Assembly: GCA_050953805.1 (NCBI GenBank) | Contig: JBMNNE010000001.1 | Span: 186,001 to 250,000, forward strand | Length of the DNA stretch: 64,000 nt | Reading direction: 5' to 3' | DNA from: DUQW01 sp050953805 | GTDB taxonomy: Bacteria; Bacillota_I; Bacilli_A; Acholeplasmatales; Acholeplasmataceae | Part shown: positions 26,018 to 35,475 of the stretch, piece by piece | Layout of the letters: every line of letters begins with the position of its first letter | How positions within the stretch are numbered: the stretch's first letter is position 1 | The notes under the pieces: generated by a model | What the model saw: the letters and a program-made list of their open reading frames with translations, nothing else | The model's database searches: none | What the model was told of the DNA's origin: nothing | Made by a program: the position numbers and the translations under genes

Positions 26018-26748
26018 CCGACATGTTCTAAGTATTTTTTAAAGACTAAATTAATATCTTCATTAATTTGTAAACCTTCATAAAAAGGTATTTTTGACTT
26101 ATTAATAATAACGAGGTTATGGCCGCGAAAGTAGTTTATTAAGCCACTTGCCGGATATACCGTTAATGAAGTTCCACCAACAATTAATAAATCAGCTTGA
26201 CTCACTTCTTTAATCGAATCCATTAAAGTTTGATGATCAAGTGGCTCTTCATATAAGACGACATCAGGCTTAATTAATTCCCCATCTTCAGCATACGGAA
26301 TTCCATCAACTCGATTATTTAAAATATAATCTAACGAATAAAATCGATTTGTTTTAACGGTATAATTACGATGAACTGAACCATGCAATTCTAATACTTT
26401 TTTACTACCCGCTAATTGATGTAAGCCATCAATATTTTGAGTAATAACGGAAGTTAGTTTTCCTTTTTCTTCTAAATAAGCTAACGCTTTATGGCAGTAA
26501 TTCGGCAACACATCTAAATATATCATTTTATCAAAATAAAATTCATAAAACTCTTTCGTTTTTTGCATGAAAAAACTATGAGATAAAATCGTCTCTGGAC
26601 GATAAGCATATTTTAAATGATACAAACCATCAGTACTTCTAAAATCAGGAATCCCTGAAGCTGTGGAAACTCCCGCTCCACCAAAAAATACGATCTTATT
26701 ACTTTGATCAATTAATTCAAATAAACGTTCTAGTTTGATAACGATCAC
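26005..26748 (-). CDS. Sir2-type NAD-dependent deacylase lacking zinc cysteines
   Basis: About 247 residues. The NAD-binding motif GGAGVSTASGIPDFRS, TQNIDGLHQLAG, the catalytic His in LELHGSVH, IKPDVVLYEE, and GTSLTVYPASGL are all present. The four Cys that normally hold structural zinc are replaced: NYTVKT stands where NYCxxC is expected, and the second CxxC is lost (GIPYAEDGELIKPD). The start is uncertain. Homology predicts a start near 26739, but no ATG, GTG or TTG is there. I give the GTG at 26748, which lies in the SD-like AAGGGGTGATC; a TTG at 26769 is another option. It overlaps the end of the 5'-nucleotidase gene, so coupled translation is likely. Confidence 0.82.
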   Translation of the reverse strand: MIVIKLERLFELIDQSNKIVFFGGAGVSTASGIPDFRSTDGLYHLKYAYRPETILSHSFFMQKTKEFYEFYFDKMIYLDVLPNYCHKALAYLEEKGKLTSVITQNIDGLHQLAGSKKVLELHGSVHRNYTVKTNRFYSLDYILNNRVDGIPYAEDGELIKPDVVLYEEPLDHQTLMDSIKEVSQADLLIVGGTSLTVYPASGLINYFRGHNLVIINKSKIPFYEGLQINEDINLVFKKYLEHVGVIV

Positions 26749-29671
26749 CCCTTGATAATATTGGGTCAACTGTTGACATTATTGGATTATTTAAGTTAAA
26801 GGTAAATCCCGCAGCTGCTTGTAATCTTAATTCATCAACGACCCAGTCTCTAATATTTCCTTCATAAATAATAGTTTCTGTTCCATATCTCATATAAACA
26901 CTCGTATCTGGATCAAATACATAATCATTAGTTACTACTCGGTAATAATTACTTGGATTAATTGTAACTCCATTAATATATGATATTCTTCTATCAATTT
27001 CTGAATTTACCGATGTACCCCTTAGAATGGTACTTTTTACCATATTATCAAATGGTAACATTTTATATAATTTTTCAAGTGTAATATTACCAGCAGATAA
27101 ATCTTCTCTAACCCCACCGGAATTATAAATTCCAACATCCGATCCCGTTTTAATAGCCATTAATTTGGATAACCATGCGGCAAAATCATCGCGATTAATA
27201 TATTCGTTATTCGCAATAATAGTCGTTTTAAAAATCGGATCAGTTTCTTCTTGGTATGCTTCAATTTTCGCTTTAATTGTTAAATCCGGAGTTTGAAAAC
27301 TTGGAGAATTGTAATATCGGTAATTTTTCATTGAATCTTTATTAATTGAAATTACCCCAGAAATATTACTAACTTCTAAATATCCCACTTCTCTTCCATT
27401 TGATCGAGATTGAATAATTGGTGCATAGTTGCCGTTAATATCAATATAGCTTCGATGGGTATGAGCATTAAAGATTAAATCAACTCGGCTACTTCCAGTA
27501 GCACTTCTAATAACATCATTACCATCACCAGTATGCCCAACAGCAATTACAAAATCAACACTTTCAACCTCTCTTAAATAACTAGCATATTCAGCAATGA
27601 TTGAATCTGGATTTCTAAATTCATAATCTTTAACTCTTCCGGCAGAAATTGAACTTTCTAATCCAGCACCAATATAACCAATAATCCCAAATTTAATTCC
27701 ACCCCGTTCAACAATATGATAAGGTTGCGCTCCTTCTAATAAGTCATCGGTTCCCTTATAAAAAATATTAGCTGCTAGTAATGGAAAACTATATTTTGGA
27801 TTATGACCAATAAAATGTTTCGTTACTTCTTCAATGCCCCAATCGAATTCATGATTACCGACAACGAAAACGTCAAGTCCCATCATTTCTAATAAATCAA
27901 GAGTTGAAGTTCCCATATAATAATTAGATAGGGCACTACCTTGAAGCATATCACCGCCAGCAATAAAAATTGAATTAGGATTTTCTAATCGCATTTGATT
28001 AATGAAATTAGCAATTTTTGCTAGTCCCATTTCCTCTCCATTTTCTACAATTGAGCCATGTAAATCATTTAAATAAAAAATTTGAACAGTTGATGCACCA
28101 GTTATGGTTGCTGATAAACTCACATCATCTTTGATCCGAAATTGATACTTGCCATTAGTTAGTGTTGTCTTAGTTTCATTAACATAAAAGTCTTTAATCG
28201 CCATTGCTTCAGGTGGATTGAATGTAACTGTAACTAAAGTATTATACGCAATATTAGTTAAACCGCTATCAACAATAATATAGTCACCTAAAGTAATGTC
28301 AAAAGTTTCAATAATTTCGTCATATAAAGCATAAATATCTAAATCACTTTGGACATTACTTGCCTCACCTGACCAACTATTAAATTGATAACCAACTTTA
28401 GTATCATCAACTTTTGGGGCATCGGCACTTTCTCCTAGTCTTAAATAAGCTCTTTTTAAAACTAGGTTAGTAATACTATCAATAAATTGAATGGTATAAA
28501 TTGGGATATCGCTAATAACCGCTCTAACTAATAAATTAGATTTAACATGAGTAAAATCCGTGTCCCAGCCTTCAAATATTTTACCATCCACTTCTGGATC
28601 AGGGGGAGATACAGCTGATTGATTATATTCAACAATTTGATCATCTACGACAACCCCGTTAACTAAAAATTTAACAGAAAATTTTTTGATTTGATAATTG
28701 GCATTAATTTCTAAATTTGATTTAACATTAGCAAACTCTTGATCCCAATTAATAAAATCATAACCTTCTTTTTCAAGATTAGTTGGCGGAATAGCCGTTT
28801 TATTATAAGAAACAATTTTCTCATCAACTTGATTATCTCCATAATAAAATTTAACAGTAAATGTTTTAACTTTAAATTTCGCCTTGATATTCAAGTCTGA
28901 TTTAACATTAGTAAATTCTTGATCCCATCCATCAAAGTCATATCCTTGTTGATAAGGATTTGATGGTGCAATTGCTGCCTGATTATAAGCTATAATTTGT
29001 TTATCTATCAATTTATTGCCATGGAAAAAATTAACAACATAAGTTTTAATTTTAAAATTAGCATTAACATTTATATTGGATTTTACATTGACAAAAGTCT
29101 GATCCCAACCAGTAAAATCATAACCTTCTTTAGTCGGGTTTGATGGTGCAATTGCCGACTCATTATAGTTAATAACTTGTTCATCAAGTAAAAGATCACC
29201 ATTAAAAAACTTCACGGTAAAAGTTTTAATTTCAAATTTAGCATTAATATCCAAATTAGATTTAACATTAACAAATTCTTGATCCCAACCAATAAAATTA
29301 TACCCTTCTTTAAAGGGAGATGCTGGTGGAGTCGCTGATTGATTATGATTAACTGACTGATTACTAACAACACTACCGTTAACTAAAAATTTAACGGTAT
29401 ATGTTTTGGGCTCATATATAGCATTTACTGTTAAATTAGATTTGACATTAGTAAATTCTTGATCCCAACCGATAAAATCATATCCTTCTTTGACAATATC
29501 AGTTGGAGCGCTTGCCGCCATCCCATCCAAAACTTTTTCGGTTTTTAATAATGCCTCTCCATCTAAAAATTCAACTGTATGAAGTTTTATATTGTTTGTT
29601 TCTTCGTCGCAACTAACTAAAAATAGTAAAAATAGTGCAACAAAGATTAATAATATTTTTTTCATGTTCAA
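26717..29671 (-). CDS. Lipoprotein 5'-nucleotidase/metallophosphatase with seven InlB-type repeats
   Basis: 984 residues. The signal peptide ends in lipobox LVSC. Seven 60-residue repeats of the InlB B-repeat (Listeria-Bacteroides) type follow, each with a GYDFxGWDQEFxNVKSNL core; the seventh is diverged. Next is a calcineurin-like phosphoesterase domain from about residue 520 (YLNDLHG, GGDMLQGS, VGNHEFDWG, AHTHR). The C-terminal 5'-nucleotidase domain follows (YNSGGVREDLSAGNITLEKL, MLPFDNM). It probably hydrolyses nucleotides or other phosphate esters outside the cell. The TTG start fits AGAGGT spacing better than the internal ATG two codons later. It overlaps the sirtuin gene downstream. 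Confidence 0.88.
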   Translation of the reverse strand: MNMKKILLIFVALFLLFLVSCDEETNNIKLHTVEFLDGEALLKTEKVLDGMAASAPTDIVKEGYDFIGWDQEFTNVKSNLTVNAIYEPKTYTVKFLVNGSVVSNQSVNHNQSATPPASPFKEGYNFIGWDQEFVNVKSNLDINAKFEIKTFTVKFFNGDLLLDEQVINYNESAIAPSNPTKEGYDFTGWDQTFVNVKSNINVNANFKIKTYVVNFFHGNKLIDKQIIAYNQAAIAPSNPYQQGYDFDGWDQEFTNVKSDLNIKAKFKVKTFTVKFYYGDNQVDEKIVSYNKTAIPPTNLEKEGYDFINWDQEFANVKSNLEINANYQIKKFSVKFLVNGVVVDDQIVEYNQSAVSPPDPEVDGKIFEGWDTDFTHVKSNLLVRAVISDIPIYTIQFIDSITNLVLKRAYLRLGESADAPKVDDTKVGYQFNSWSGEASNVQSDLDIYALYDEIIETFDITLGDYIIVDSGLTNIAYNTLVTVTFNPPEAMAIKDFYVNETKTTLTNGKYQFRIKDDVSLSATITGASTVQIFYLNDLHGSIVENGEEMGLAKIANFINQMRLENPNSIFIAGGDMLQGSALSNYYMGTSTLDLLEMMGLDVFVVGNHEFDWGIEEVTKHFIGHNPKYSFPLLAANIFYKGTDDLLEGAQPYHIVERGGIKFGIIGYIGAGLESSISAGRVKDYEFRNPDSIIAEYASYLREVESVDFVIAVGHTGDGNDVIRSATGSSRVDLIFNAHTHRSYIDINGNYAPIIQSRSNGREVGYLEVSNISGVISINKDSMKNYRYYNSPSFQTPDLTIKAKIEAYQEETDPIFKTTIIANNEYINRDDFAAWLSKLMAIKTGSDVGIYNSGGVREDLSAGNITLEKLYKMLPFDNMVKSTILRGTSVNSEIDRRISYINGVTINPSNYYRVVTNDYVFDPDTSVYMRYGTETIIYEGNIRDWVVDELRLQAAAGFTFNLNNPIMSTVDPILSRGDRYQTRTFI

Positions 29672-29757
29672 ATAAAATTACCTCTCTAATGATAAATTCA
29701 TGATATTAATTTTATCCCTAGTAATTTTCTATCGTTTGATTTATCTATCAATTAATT

Positions 29758-29780
29758 AAAAGCTGTGCGTGACAGCTTTT
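29758..29780 (-). terminator. Hairpin at the end of the V-ATPase operon
   Basis: A 9-bp stem AAAAGCTGT/ACAGCTTTT with a GCGTG loop overlaps the end of the subunit D gene. The U tract on the minus strand is imperfect (TTTTAATTAATT), so termination may be partial. Confidence 0.65.
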
Positions 29781-30423
29781 ATTTTTTATTACTTTCTTCT
29801 TTACTTAAAATAATCTCTTTACTCTTCATTAGTCTAACGATATTAGACCTTTCATTATCTTCTAATTTCATTTTGATGGTATGAATTTGTTCGGTCATCT
29901 CAGGCATCATCACAAATTCAATTGCGTTAACACGGCGTCTTGTCTTTTCAATTTCACTAGCTAACATTGAACTGGCTTTATCAAGTTCAGCGAGTTTAAT
30001 TAATTTAGGTAGTAAATTTGATAAATTAATTAACGACTCATCTAACTCAAGAGGAGTTGTAAAGAAACTATAAGTAATATCAATTGAATCAGAAACTTCA
30101 AACTCTAAGTGTGGCGTTTCAATATTCATAATATAATTAACTTTGTTAGTTAACTCTAAATTTCTTGTAGGGATAAATAAGGCTTCGTTAATTGTTGCAA
30201 CCGATGATTTATTTTTGGCATTATTAAATTTTTTCATGATTAAAACTAGCTCGCGCTCAACTTCAATTCTTAACTCGCGGTTTTCCCTAATTATATCCAT
30301 AAACTGACGAACCATTTCGTCCTGTTTATCTTTTAATAATTTATGGCCGCGTTTGGCAATTTGAAGTTGATTTTGAAGCTTCGTTAACTCCATTCTTGTT
30401 GCTGCAACTTGTTTTTGTGCCAT
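29779..30423 (-). CDS. ntpD: V-type ATPase subunit D (central stalk)
   Basis: 214 residues, two long coiled-coil helices as in V-ATPase D. The N-terminus is VAATRMELTKLQNQLQIAKR with GHKLLKDKQDEMVRQF, and the C-terminal helix has KTRRRVNAIEFVMMP (seen as EKTRRRVNAIEFVMMPEM). This rotor shaft passes through the A3B3 head. Last gene of the nine-gene operon, 16 bp after ntpB, with GAGGGG before the ATG. Confidence 0.93.
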   Translation of the reverse strand: MAQKQVAATRMELTKLQNQLQIAKRGHKLLKDKQDEMVRQFMDIIRENRELRIEVERELVLIMKKFNNAKNKSSVATINEALFIPTRNLELTNKVNYIMNIETPHLEFEVSDSIDITYSFFTTPLELDESLINLSNLLPKLIKLAELDKASSMLASEIEKTRRRVNAIEFVMMPEMTEQIHTIKMKLEDNERSNIVRLMKSKEIILSKEESNKK

Positions 30424-30439
30424 ACAAACCCCTCTTTAC

Positions 30440-31819
30440 TTAATCTTTTTCTGGGTGATATTTCTTAATGTTATCCAAGCTAATTCGACGAAGTTCAGTT
30501 TTCGGTAAAATTGCTAATAGATCCCATCCTAAATTTAATGTTTCTTCAATTGATCTCCCTTTCTGAAATCCTTGAGAAACATATTTTAATTCAAATTCTT
30601 CAGCAAATTTTGCATATAACTTATCTAAATCAGATAAGGCACTTTCACCAAGAATCGTCGCTAACTCTTTGGCATCTTTACCTCTTGCATAAGCAGCGAA
30701 AAGTTGGTTCATAGTATCAGCATGATCTTCACGTGTTTTTCCCTTACCTATCCCTTTATCTTTTAATCTTGATAGTGACGGTAAAACATCAATTGGTGGA
30801 AAAATTCCTTTCATATATAATTCTCTAGATAAAATAATTTGACCTTCAGTAATATATCCAGTTAAGTCAGGAATTGGGTGCGTTTTGTCGTCTTCTGGCA
30901 TCGTTAAAATTGGGATTTGAGTAATTGATCCTTTTCCACCTCTAACGCGGCCAGCACGTTCATATAATGTCGCTAAGTCAGTATATAAATAGCCTGGGTA
31001 ACCACGACGACCTGGTACTTCTTTTCTTGCTGCTGATACTTCTCTTAAAGCCTCAGCGTAGTTAGTAATATCAGTAATAATAACTAAGACATGCATGCCC
31101 AGTTCAAAGGCCAAATATTCAGCCGCAGTAATCGCCATTCTTGGGGTCGCAATTCTTTCAATTGCTGGGTCATCAGCTAAGTTAACAAACATTACACTTC
31201 GCTCAATTGCCCCTGATTCTTGGAAACTTTTAATAAAGTAATCAGCTTCCTCAAAAGTAATTCCAATGGCCGCAAAGACAACTGCAAACTTGTCGCCAGA
31301 ACCTAAAACTTTAGCTTGTCTTGCAATTTGAGCCGCCAGTCTCGCATGAGGTAATCCAGCACTTGAAAAGATTGGTAATTTTTGTCCTCTAACTAAAGTA
31401 TTTAACCCATCAATTGCACTCACTCCAGTTTCAATAAATTCAGATGGATAATCTCTAGCTACTGGATTAAGTGGAGTTCCGTTAATATCTAAAGTCACTT
31501 CTGGAATAATATCGCCGCCATTATCAATTGGTCGACCTAAACCATCAAAAACGCGACCTAAGACATCTGGTGATAATGGAAGTTCAATTCCGCGACCTAA
31601 AAAGATGGCTTTGGAGTCATCAATTTTTAATCCTTGAGAACTTTCAAAAAGTTGGACTAAAGCTTTATCTTCGTTTACTTCAAGTACTTTACCAAGTCTA
31701 ATTTCGCCGTTGGCTTGTTTAATTTGAACTAACTCGTCATATTTAACGCCACTAACGTGATCAACTAACATTAAAGGTCCAACAACTTCTTTAATTGTTT
31801 TATATTCTTTGATAGCCAT
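30440..31819 (-). CDS. ntpB: V-type ATPase subunit B (non-catalytic head subunit)
   Basis: 459 residues, full length. Typical motifs are EYKTIKEVVGPLMLVDHVSG at the start, SPDVLGRVFDGLGRPIDNG, FIETGVSAIDGLNTLVRGQK, and the PGRRGYPGYLYTDLATLYER stretch. The classical P-loop is absent, as expected for B. With subunit A it forms the ATP-hydrolysing hexamer on the cytoplasmic side. It begins 4 bp after ntpA; GGGAG precedes the ATG. Confidence 0.96.
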   Translation of the reverse strand: MAIKEYKTIKEVVGPLMLVDHVSGVKYDELVQIKQANGEIRLGKVLEVNEDKALVQLFESSQGLKIDDSKAIFLGRGIELPLSPDVLGRVFDGLGRPIDNGGDIIPEVTLDINGTPLNPVARDYPSEFIETGVSAIDGLNTLVRGQKLPIFSSAGLPHARLAAQIARQAKVLGSGDKFAVVFAAIGITFEEADYFIKSFQESGAIERSVMFVNLADDPAIERIATPRMAITAAEYLAFELGMHVLVIITDITNYAEALREVSAARKEVPGRRGYPGYLYTDLATLYERAGRVRGGKGSITQIPILTMPEDDKTHPIPDLTGYITEGQIILSRELYMKGIFPPIDVLPSLSRLKDKGIGKGKTREDHADTMNQLFAAYARGKDAKELATILGESALSDLDKLYAKFAEEFELKYVSQGFQKGRSIEETLNLGWDLLAILPKTELRRISLDNIKKYHPEKD

Positions 31820-31823
31820 TTAA

Positions 31824-33593
31824 TCACTCTCCCAACTTTTCAAAGTCTTCATTCATTTTAACTTTAACTGCGTTAAATGTTTCAATAAAGTCTTCTTCTT
31901 TAACATATTTTAAACGACCAATTTCTTCTAAAACTGGCATACTAATGATATTTTCATATCTAACATGACGCTTAATTGCAGCTAAAGCTTGTTCATACCA
32001 TTGGAAAATAATATTTAAGATATCATATTGCTTTTCTAGTGTAGTATAAGTATCGATAGCGTCAAAGGCGTTTTGATGTAAAAAGTCTTCACGAATCATC
32101 GCTGCCGCATTTAATTTTAATCGATCATTGTAATCTAATGAATCCATTCCAACTAGACGAACGATTTCTTGAAGTGAAGCTTCTTCTTGAAGTAAATTCA
32201 TCGTACGTCTCACTTGTAATGACCAATTAGACTTAACGTTTTTATCAAAATAATCATTTAAAACATCTTGATATAACGAATAACTTCTTATCCAGTCAAT
32301 AGCTGGGAAGTGTCTAGCATACGCTAGTTGAGCTGATAGCCCCCAGAAAACTTTAACAATTCTTAAAGTTGCCTGGCTCACTGGTTCTGAAGTGTCTCCC
32401 CCTGGAGGTGAAACCGCCCCAATTGCGGTTACCGCTCCTTCTCTTGGATTAGTTCCAATCGTTTTAACATAACCAGCTCTTTCATAAAATTCCGCTAATC
32501 TCGATGATAGATATGCTGGGTATCCTTCTTCACCTGGCATTTCTTCTAAACGCCCCGACATTTCTCTTAACGCTTCTGCCCAACGGGAAGTTGAATCGGC
32601 CATAATCGCCACTTTATATCCCATATCTCTAAAATATTCGGCAATCGTAATTCCGGTATAAATTGACGCTTCTCTCGCAGCCACTGGCATGTTGGAAGTA
32701 TTAGCAATTAATACTGTTCTTTTCATTAATGATTCATTAGTTTTAGGGTCGACTAATCGTGGGAACTCCATTAACACATCAGTCATTTCATTACCACGTT
32801 CACCACATCCAACATAAACGATAATATCAGCTTCCGCCCATTTCGCTAATTGGTGTTGAACAACAGTCTTTCCAGAGCTAAAAGGCCCAGGAATTGCCGC
32901 AATTCCTCCCATTGCAATTGGAAATAAAGTATCAATTACTCTTTGTCCAGTTACCATTGGTTGATTTGGAGCAATTTTTTCTAAATAAGGGCGGCGTTTT
33001 CTTACTGGCCAATATTGAATCATATTTAGTTTAATAGTATTGCCATTTTTATCTTTTAATTCACAGACAGTTTCAGTAACTGGTCCTTTTACTTCTTTAA
33101 TTTTTATAATTTCACCAGAAATATTTGGTGGAACCATAATTTTATGAGTAACGGAATCTGTTTCTTTAACTTCGCCAAGAATATCTCCACCTTTAACTTT
33201 TGCACCAACTTTTAAAAGTGGTTTAAAATGCCAAATTTTTTCTCGGCTTAATTTCGGAACATCAATTCCTAATGGAATATGGTTGCCACTTATTTCATAA
33301 ATATGATCTAATGGGCGTTGAATTCCATCAAAAATACCTTCAATTAATCCTGGTCCTAATTCGGCTGATAATGGTTCATTAGTAAAATAGACTGGTTCGC
33401 CTGGTCCAATTCCAGCGGTTTCTTCATAAACTTGAATTGACGCTAAATCATCGCGAAGTTCAATGACTTCGCCAATTAAATGACGATCACTTACATGAAC
33501 GACATCATAAACTTGGACATCTTGCATCCCTTTAGCGACAATTAATGGACCCGATACTTTCGTAATAATTCCGTGTTTTCTTTCTTTCTTCAT
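31824..33593 (-). CDS. ntpA: V-type ATPase catalytic subunit A
   Basis: 589 residues. The catalytic P-loop is GPFSSGKTVV, where most homologues have GPFGAGKT or GPFGSGKT. GERGNEMTDVLMEFP, MADSTSRWAEALREMSGRLEEMPGEEGYPAYL and the SPPGGDTSEPVSQ region are all present, as is the A-specific non-homologous insert near residues 120-190. The ATG at 33593 is chosen because AGGAGTG precedes it; the upstream GTG (33602) lies in the Shine-Dalgarno. It couples ATP hydrolysis to rotation in the ion pump. Confidence 0.96.
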   Translation of the reverse strand: MKKERKHGIITKVSGPLIVAKGMQDVQVYDVVHVSDRHLIGEVIELRDDLASIQVYEETAGIGPGEPVYFTNEPLSAELGPGLIEGIFDGIQRPLDHIYEISGNHIPLGIDVPKLSREKIWHFKPLLKVGAKVKGGDILGEVKETDSVTHKIMVPPNISGEIIKIKEVKGPVTETVCELKDKNGNTIKLNMIQYWPVRKRRPYLEKIAPNQPMVTGQRVIDTLFPIAMGGIAAIPGPFSSGKTVVQHQLAKWAEADIIVYVGCGERGNEMTDVLMEFPRLVDPKTNESLMKRTVLIANTSNMPVAAREASIYTGITIAEYFRDMGYKVAIMADSTSRWAEALREMSGRLEEMPGEEGYPAYLSSRLAEFYERAGYVKTIGTNPREGAVTAIGAVSPPGGDTSEPVSQATLRIVKVFWGLSAQLAYARHFPAIDWIRSYSLYQDVLNDYFDKNVKSNWSLQVRRTMNLLQEEASLQEIVRLVGMDSLDYNDRLKLNAAAMIREDFLHQNAFDAIDTYTTLEKQYDILNIIFQWYEQALAAIKRHVRYENIISMPVLEEIGRLKYVKEEDFIETFNAVKVKMNEDFEKLGE

Positions 33594-33604
33594 ATTTATC
33601 ACTC

Positions 33605-33916
33605 CTAAAAGATGTTAATCCCGATAGCTCTTTCGACATCTTTTCTTATTTTTTCTAATCCTTTTCCACTTTCAATACCACTAAGCGGTAATGAAAGAAT
33701 AATTGGGTAAGCTTCATTTTGATATTTTTCTAAAGTTTCAACAATCGCTTCATTAAAAATATCACTAACTAAAATTATTTTAGTTCCTAATTCAGCTAAT
33801 TCATCGATTTTTTCATTTAATTTTTTTCGATCTTTAATAACAAAGGTAGTAATTCCGACCCCTTGAAATAAAATGATATCTTCATTTTCACCTAAACAGG
33901 CAATTTCAATTTTCAC
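33605..33916 (-). CDS. ntpF: V-type ATPase subunit F
   Basis: 103 residues, small Rossmann-like stalk subunit. The N-terminal strand MKIEIACLGENEDIILFQGVG and IILVSDIFNE are typical, and the C-terminal part has PIILSLPLSGIESGKGLEKIRKD. This corresponds to the subunit named G in E. hirae. It binds subunit D and activates the A3B3 head. The GTG start has AGGAGG upstream. It sits between subunits C and A, the usual order. Confidence 0.85.
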   Translation of the reverse strand: MKIEIACLGENEDIILFQGVGITTFVIKDRKKLNEKIDELAELGTKIILVSDIFNEAIVETLEKYQNEAYPIILSLPLSGIESGKGLEKIRKDVERAIGINIF

Positions 33917-33928
33917 AAATTACACCTC

Positions 33929-34882
33929 CTAATATTTTAATAAATTAGTAATGTCAACTTCCTTATCAAAATAAAGGAGTCTCACATTATTAATTTCAAA
34001 TTCTTTCGCTAATAAATAATTAATTAATGGACCACTTGAAAAAGTATCATAATTATAATCTTTGATCCCTTTTAAAAGGTCTTGTTTGAGGGTGTGGTCA
34101 AGTAATGATAAATTAACTAACTCGTTAAATCCTTGTAAAACATTTATTACTTCATCTGAATAATGAAGTTTTAAAATATCTAGTTTTTCATCAATTCTTA
34201 AATTATATAACTCTTTAAAGATACTTAATTCAATTTCACCACCTAAAATTAAATGGTTGTTAAATTCTTCATTTGTCAAATGAATATTTTCCGCTCTAAA
34301 TAAAGTAATTAAATTATTTGAATCAATTAGTTTTTGTAAGTATTTAATTAAAGCCAGTTCGCGATACTCTTGCGCTTTTTTTAACATATAAGAGTAAACA
34401 ATTTGGTCAACTTTGTGACTTAAACTTTGACTTGTTAAATTTTTGTCATGAGTAATTTCACTCAACTGTCTTAAAAGTTCTTCATTTTCACTTGATACTT
34501 TAGAAAATTCTTGATTAATTAAAGCTTCTTTTAATTCATAAATAGGAATTACTGATTGTTTTTCAAAAGTTAAATCATTACTTTTAATAAAAAAATGATT
34601 CTTTAAAAGAAGTTTAATGTTAATTAAATCATATTTTAAATACCATAATCTAACAATCTCTAGGTTAGGAACAATTTGTAAAAGTTCAGTTTTAGTTTTA
34701 ATCTGTTCATTAGTAATAACTTCATCTAAATAATATGAGACATGATCAAAACCGTAACCTAAGTCACGTAATACTTTTAAGTATTCACTTTTATCGGTTT
34801 TTAAAAGTGTTAAATATTGAGTTTCTCCAAATAAATTAGCACTTTTAGCATTAATTGCTCCACTAGCAAAAGTATATGGCAT
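33929..34882 (-). CDS. ntpC: V-type ATPase subunit C (socket, d-type)
   Basis: 317 residues, helical V-ATPase C/d subunit linking the rotor ring to the central stalk. The N-terminal YTFASGAINAKSANLF and DYNYDTFSSGPLINYLLAKEFE near the C-terminus fit the AC39/vma6 family. Sequence conservation is low, as usual for this subunit, so position in the operon supports the call. Its ATG overlaps the stop of ntpE (TAATG). Confidence 0.88.
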   Translation of the reverse strand: MPYTFASGAINAKSANLFGETQYLTLLKTDKSEYLKVLRDLGYGFDHVSYYLDEVITNEQIKTKTELLQIVPNLEIVRLWYLKYDLINIKLLLKNHFFIKSNDLTFEKQSVIPIYELKEALINQEFSKVSSENEELLRQLSEITHDKNLTSQSLSHKVDQIVYSYMLKKAQEYRELALIKYLQKLIDSNNLITLFRAENIHLTNEEFNNHLILGGEIELSIFKELYNLRIDEKLDILKLHYSDEVINVLQGFNELVNLSLLDHTLKQDLLKGIKDYNYDTFSSGPLINYLLAKEFEINNVRLLYFDKEVDITNLLKY

Positions 34883-35460
34883 TACTTAAATAACTCCTGT
34901 GATAATTTTGATTCGTATTCTCGTCTAACTTTATTAATTAATTCCATAAAATCAAAGTTTAAATCATAGTATTTACCAACTATTAAAAAACCCGAATCAA
35001 TTAAGGCTGGTTTGTCTGATAATTGGAACTTTGTTTTTAATTCTTTGTTGATTTTAGGAATTAAAAGTTCATATTTTTGATAATCTGATTTATTAACCAT
35101 AATTTCTTCATTACCACTATATTCTTCTAATTTAATTAAATTAACAATTAGAGTTAAAAATTCTAAGTCAGGTAAAGATTTTATTTTTTGATATGCTTGA
35201 TCAAAAACTTGATTAATTACTTCGCTTTTAGCTCTTAAAAGTGTTTGTCTCCTTGCAATTTCTTGAGACATTTCTAGTGATTTAACTTTTAAATCAGCCT
35301 CAAGTTTAGCATCACCAATAATCTTATCGGCTTCTTTTTGAGCTTTTAAAATAATTTGGTTTTCTAATTCTTTGGCTTGTTGGCTAGCGACAGTTCTAAT
35401 TTGCTTGGCTTCTTCCTTGCCTTGTGAAACAATGAAATCAGTTAGTTTTTCTTTTTCCAA
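34882..35460 (-). CDS. ntpE: V-type ATPase subunit E (peripheral stalk)
   Basis: About 192 residues. A long charged N-terminal helix (GKEEAKQIRTVASQQAKELE then KAQKEADKIIGDAKLEAD) gives way to a C-terminal globular domain with VNKSDYQKYELLIPK and DSGFLIVGKYYDLNFDF. This is the layout of the peripheral stalk E subunit, which pairs with the G/H coiled coil. I prefer the TTG at 35460 because AAGGAG lies seven bases upstream and the GTG at 35469 is inside that site. Confidence 0.85.
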   Translation of the reverse strand: MEKEKLTDFIVSQGKEEAKQIRTVASQQAKELENQIILKAQKEADKIIGDAKLEADLKVKSLEMSQEIARRQTLLRAKSEVINQVFDQAYQKIKSLPDLEFLTLIVNLIKLEEYSGNEEIMVNKSDYQKYELLIPKINKELKTKFQLSDKPALIDSGFLIVGKYYDLNFDFMELINKVRREYESKLSQELFK

Positions 35461-35475
35461 ATTAATCACTCCTTA

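Noticed and set aside
28500..29600. Regular 180-bp DNA repeats as a mobile or satellite repeat
   Set aside because: They encode the 60-residue InlB-type protein repeats and are diverged at DNA level, as expected for an old protein repeat.
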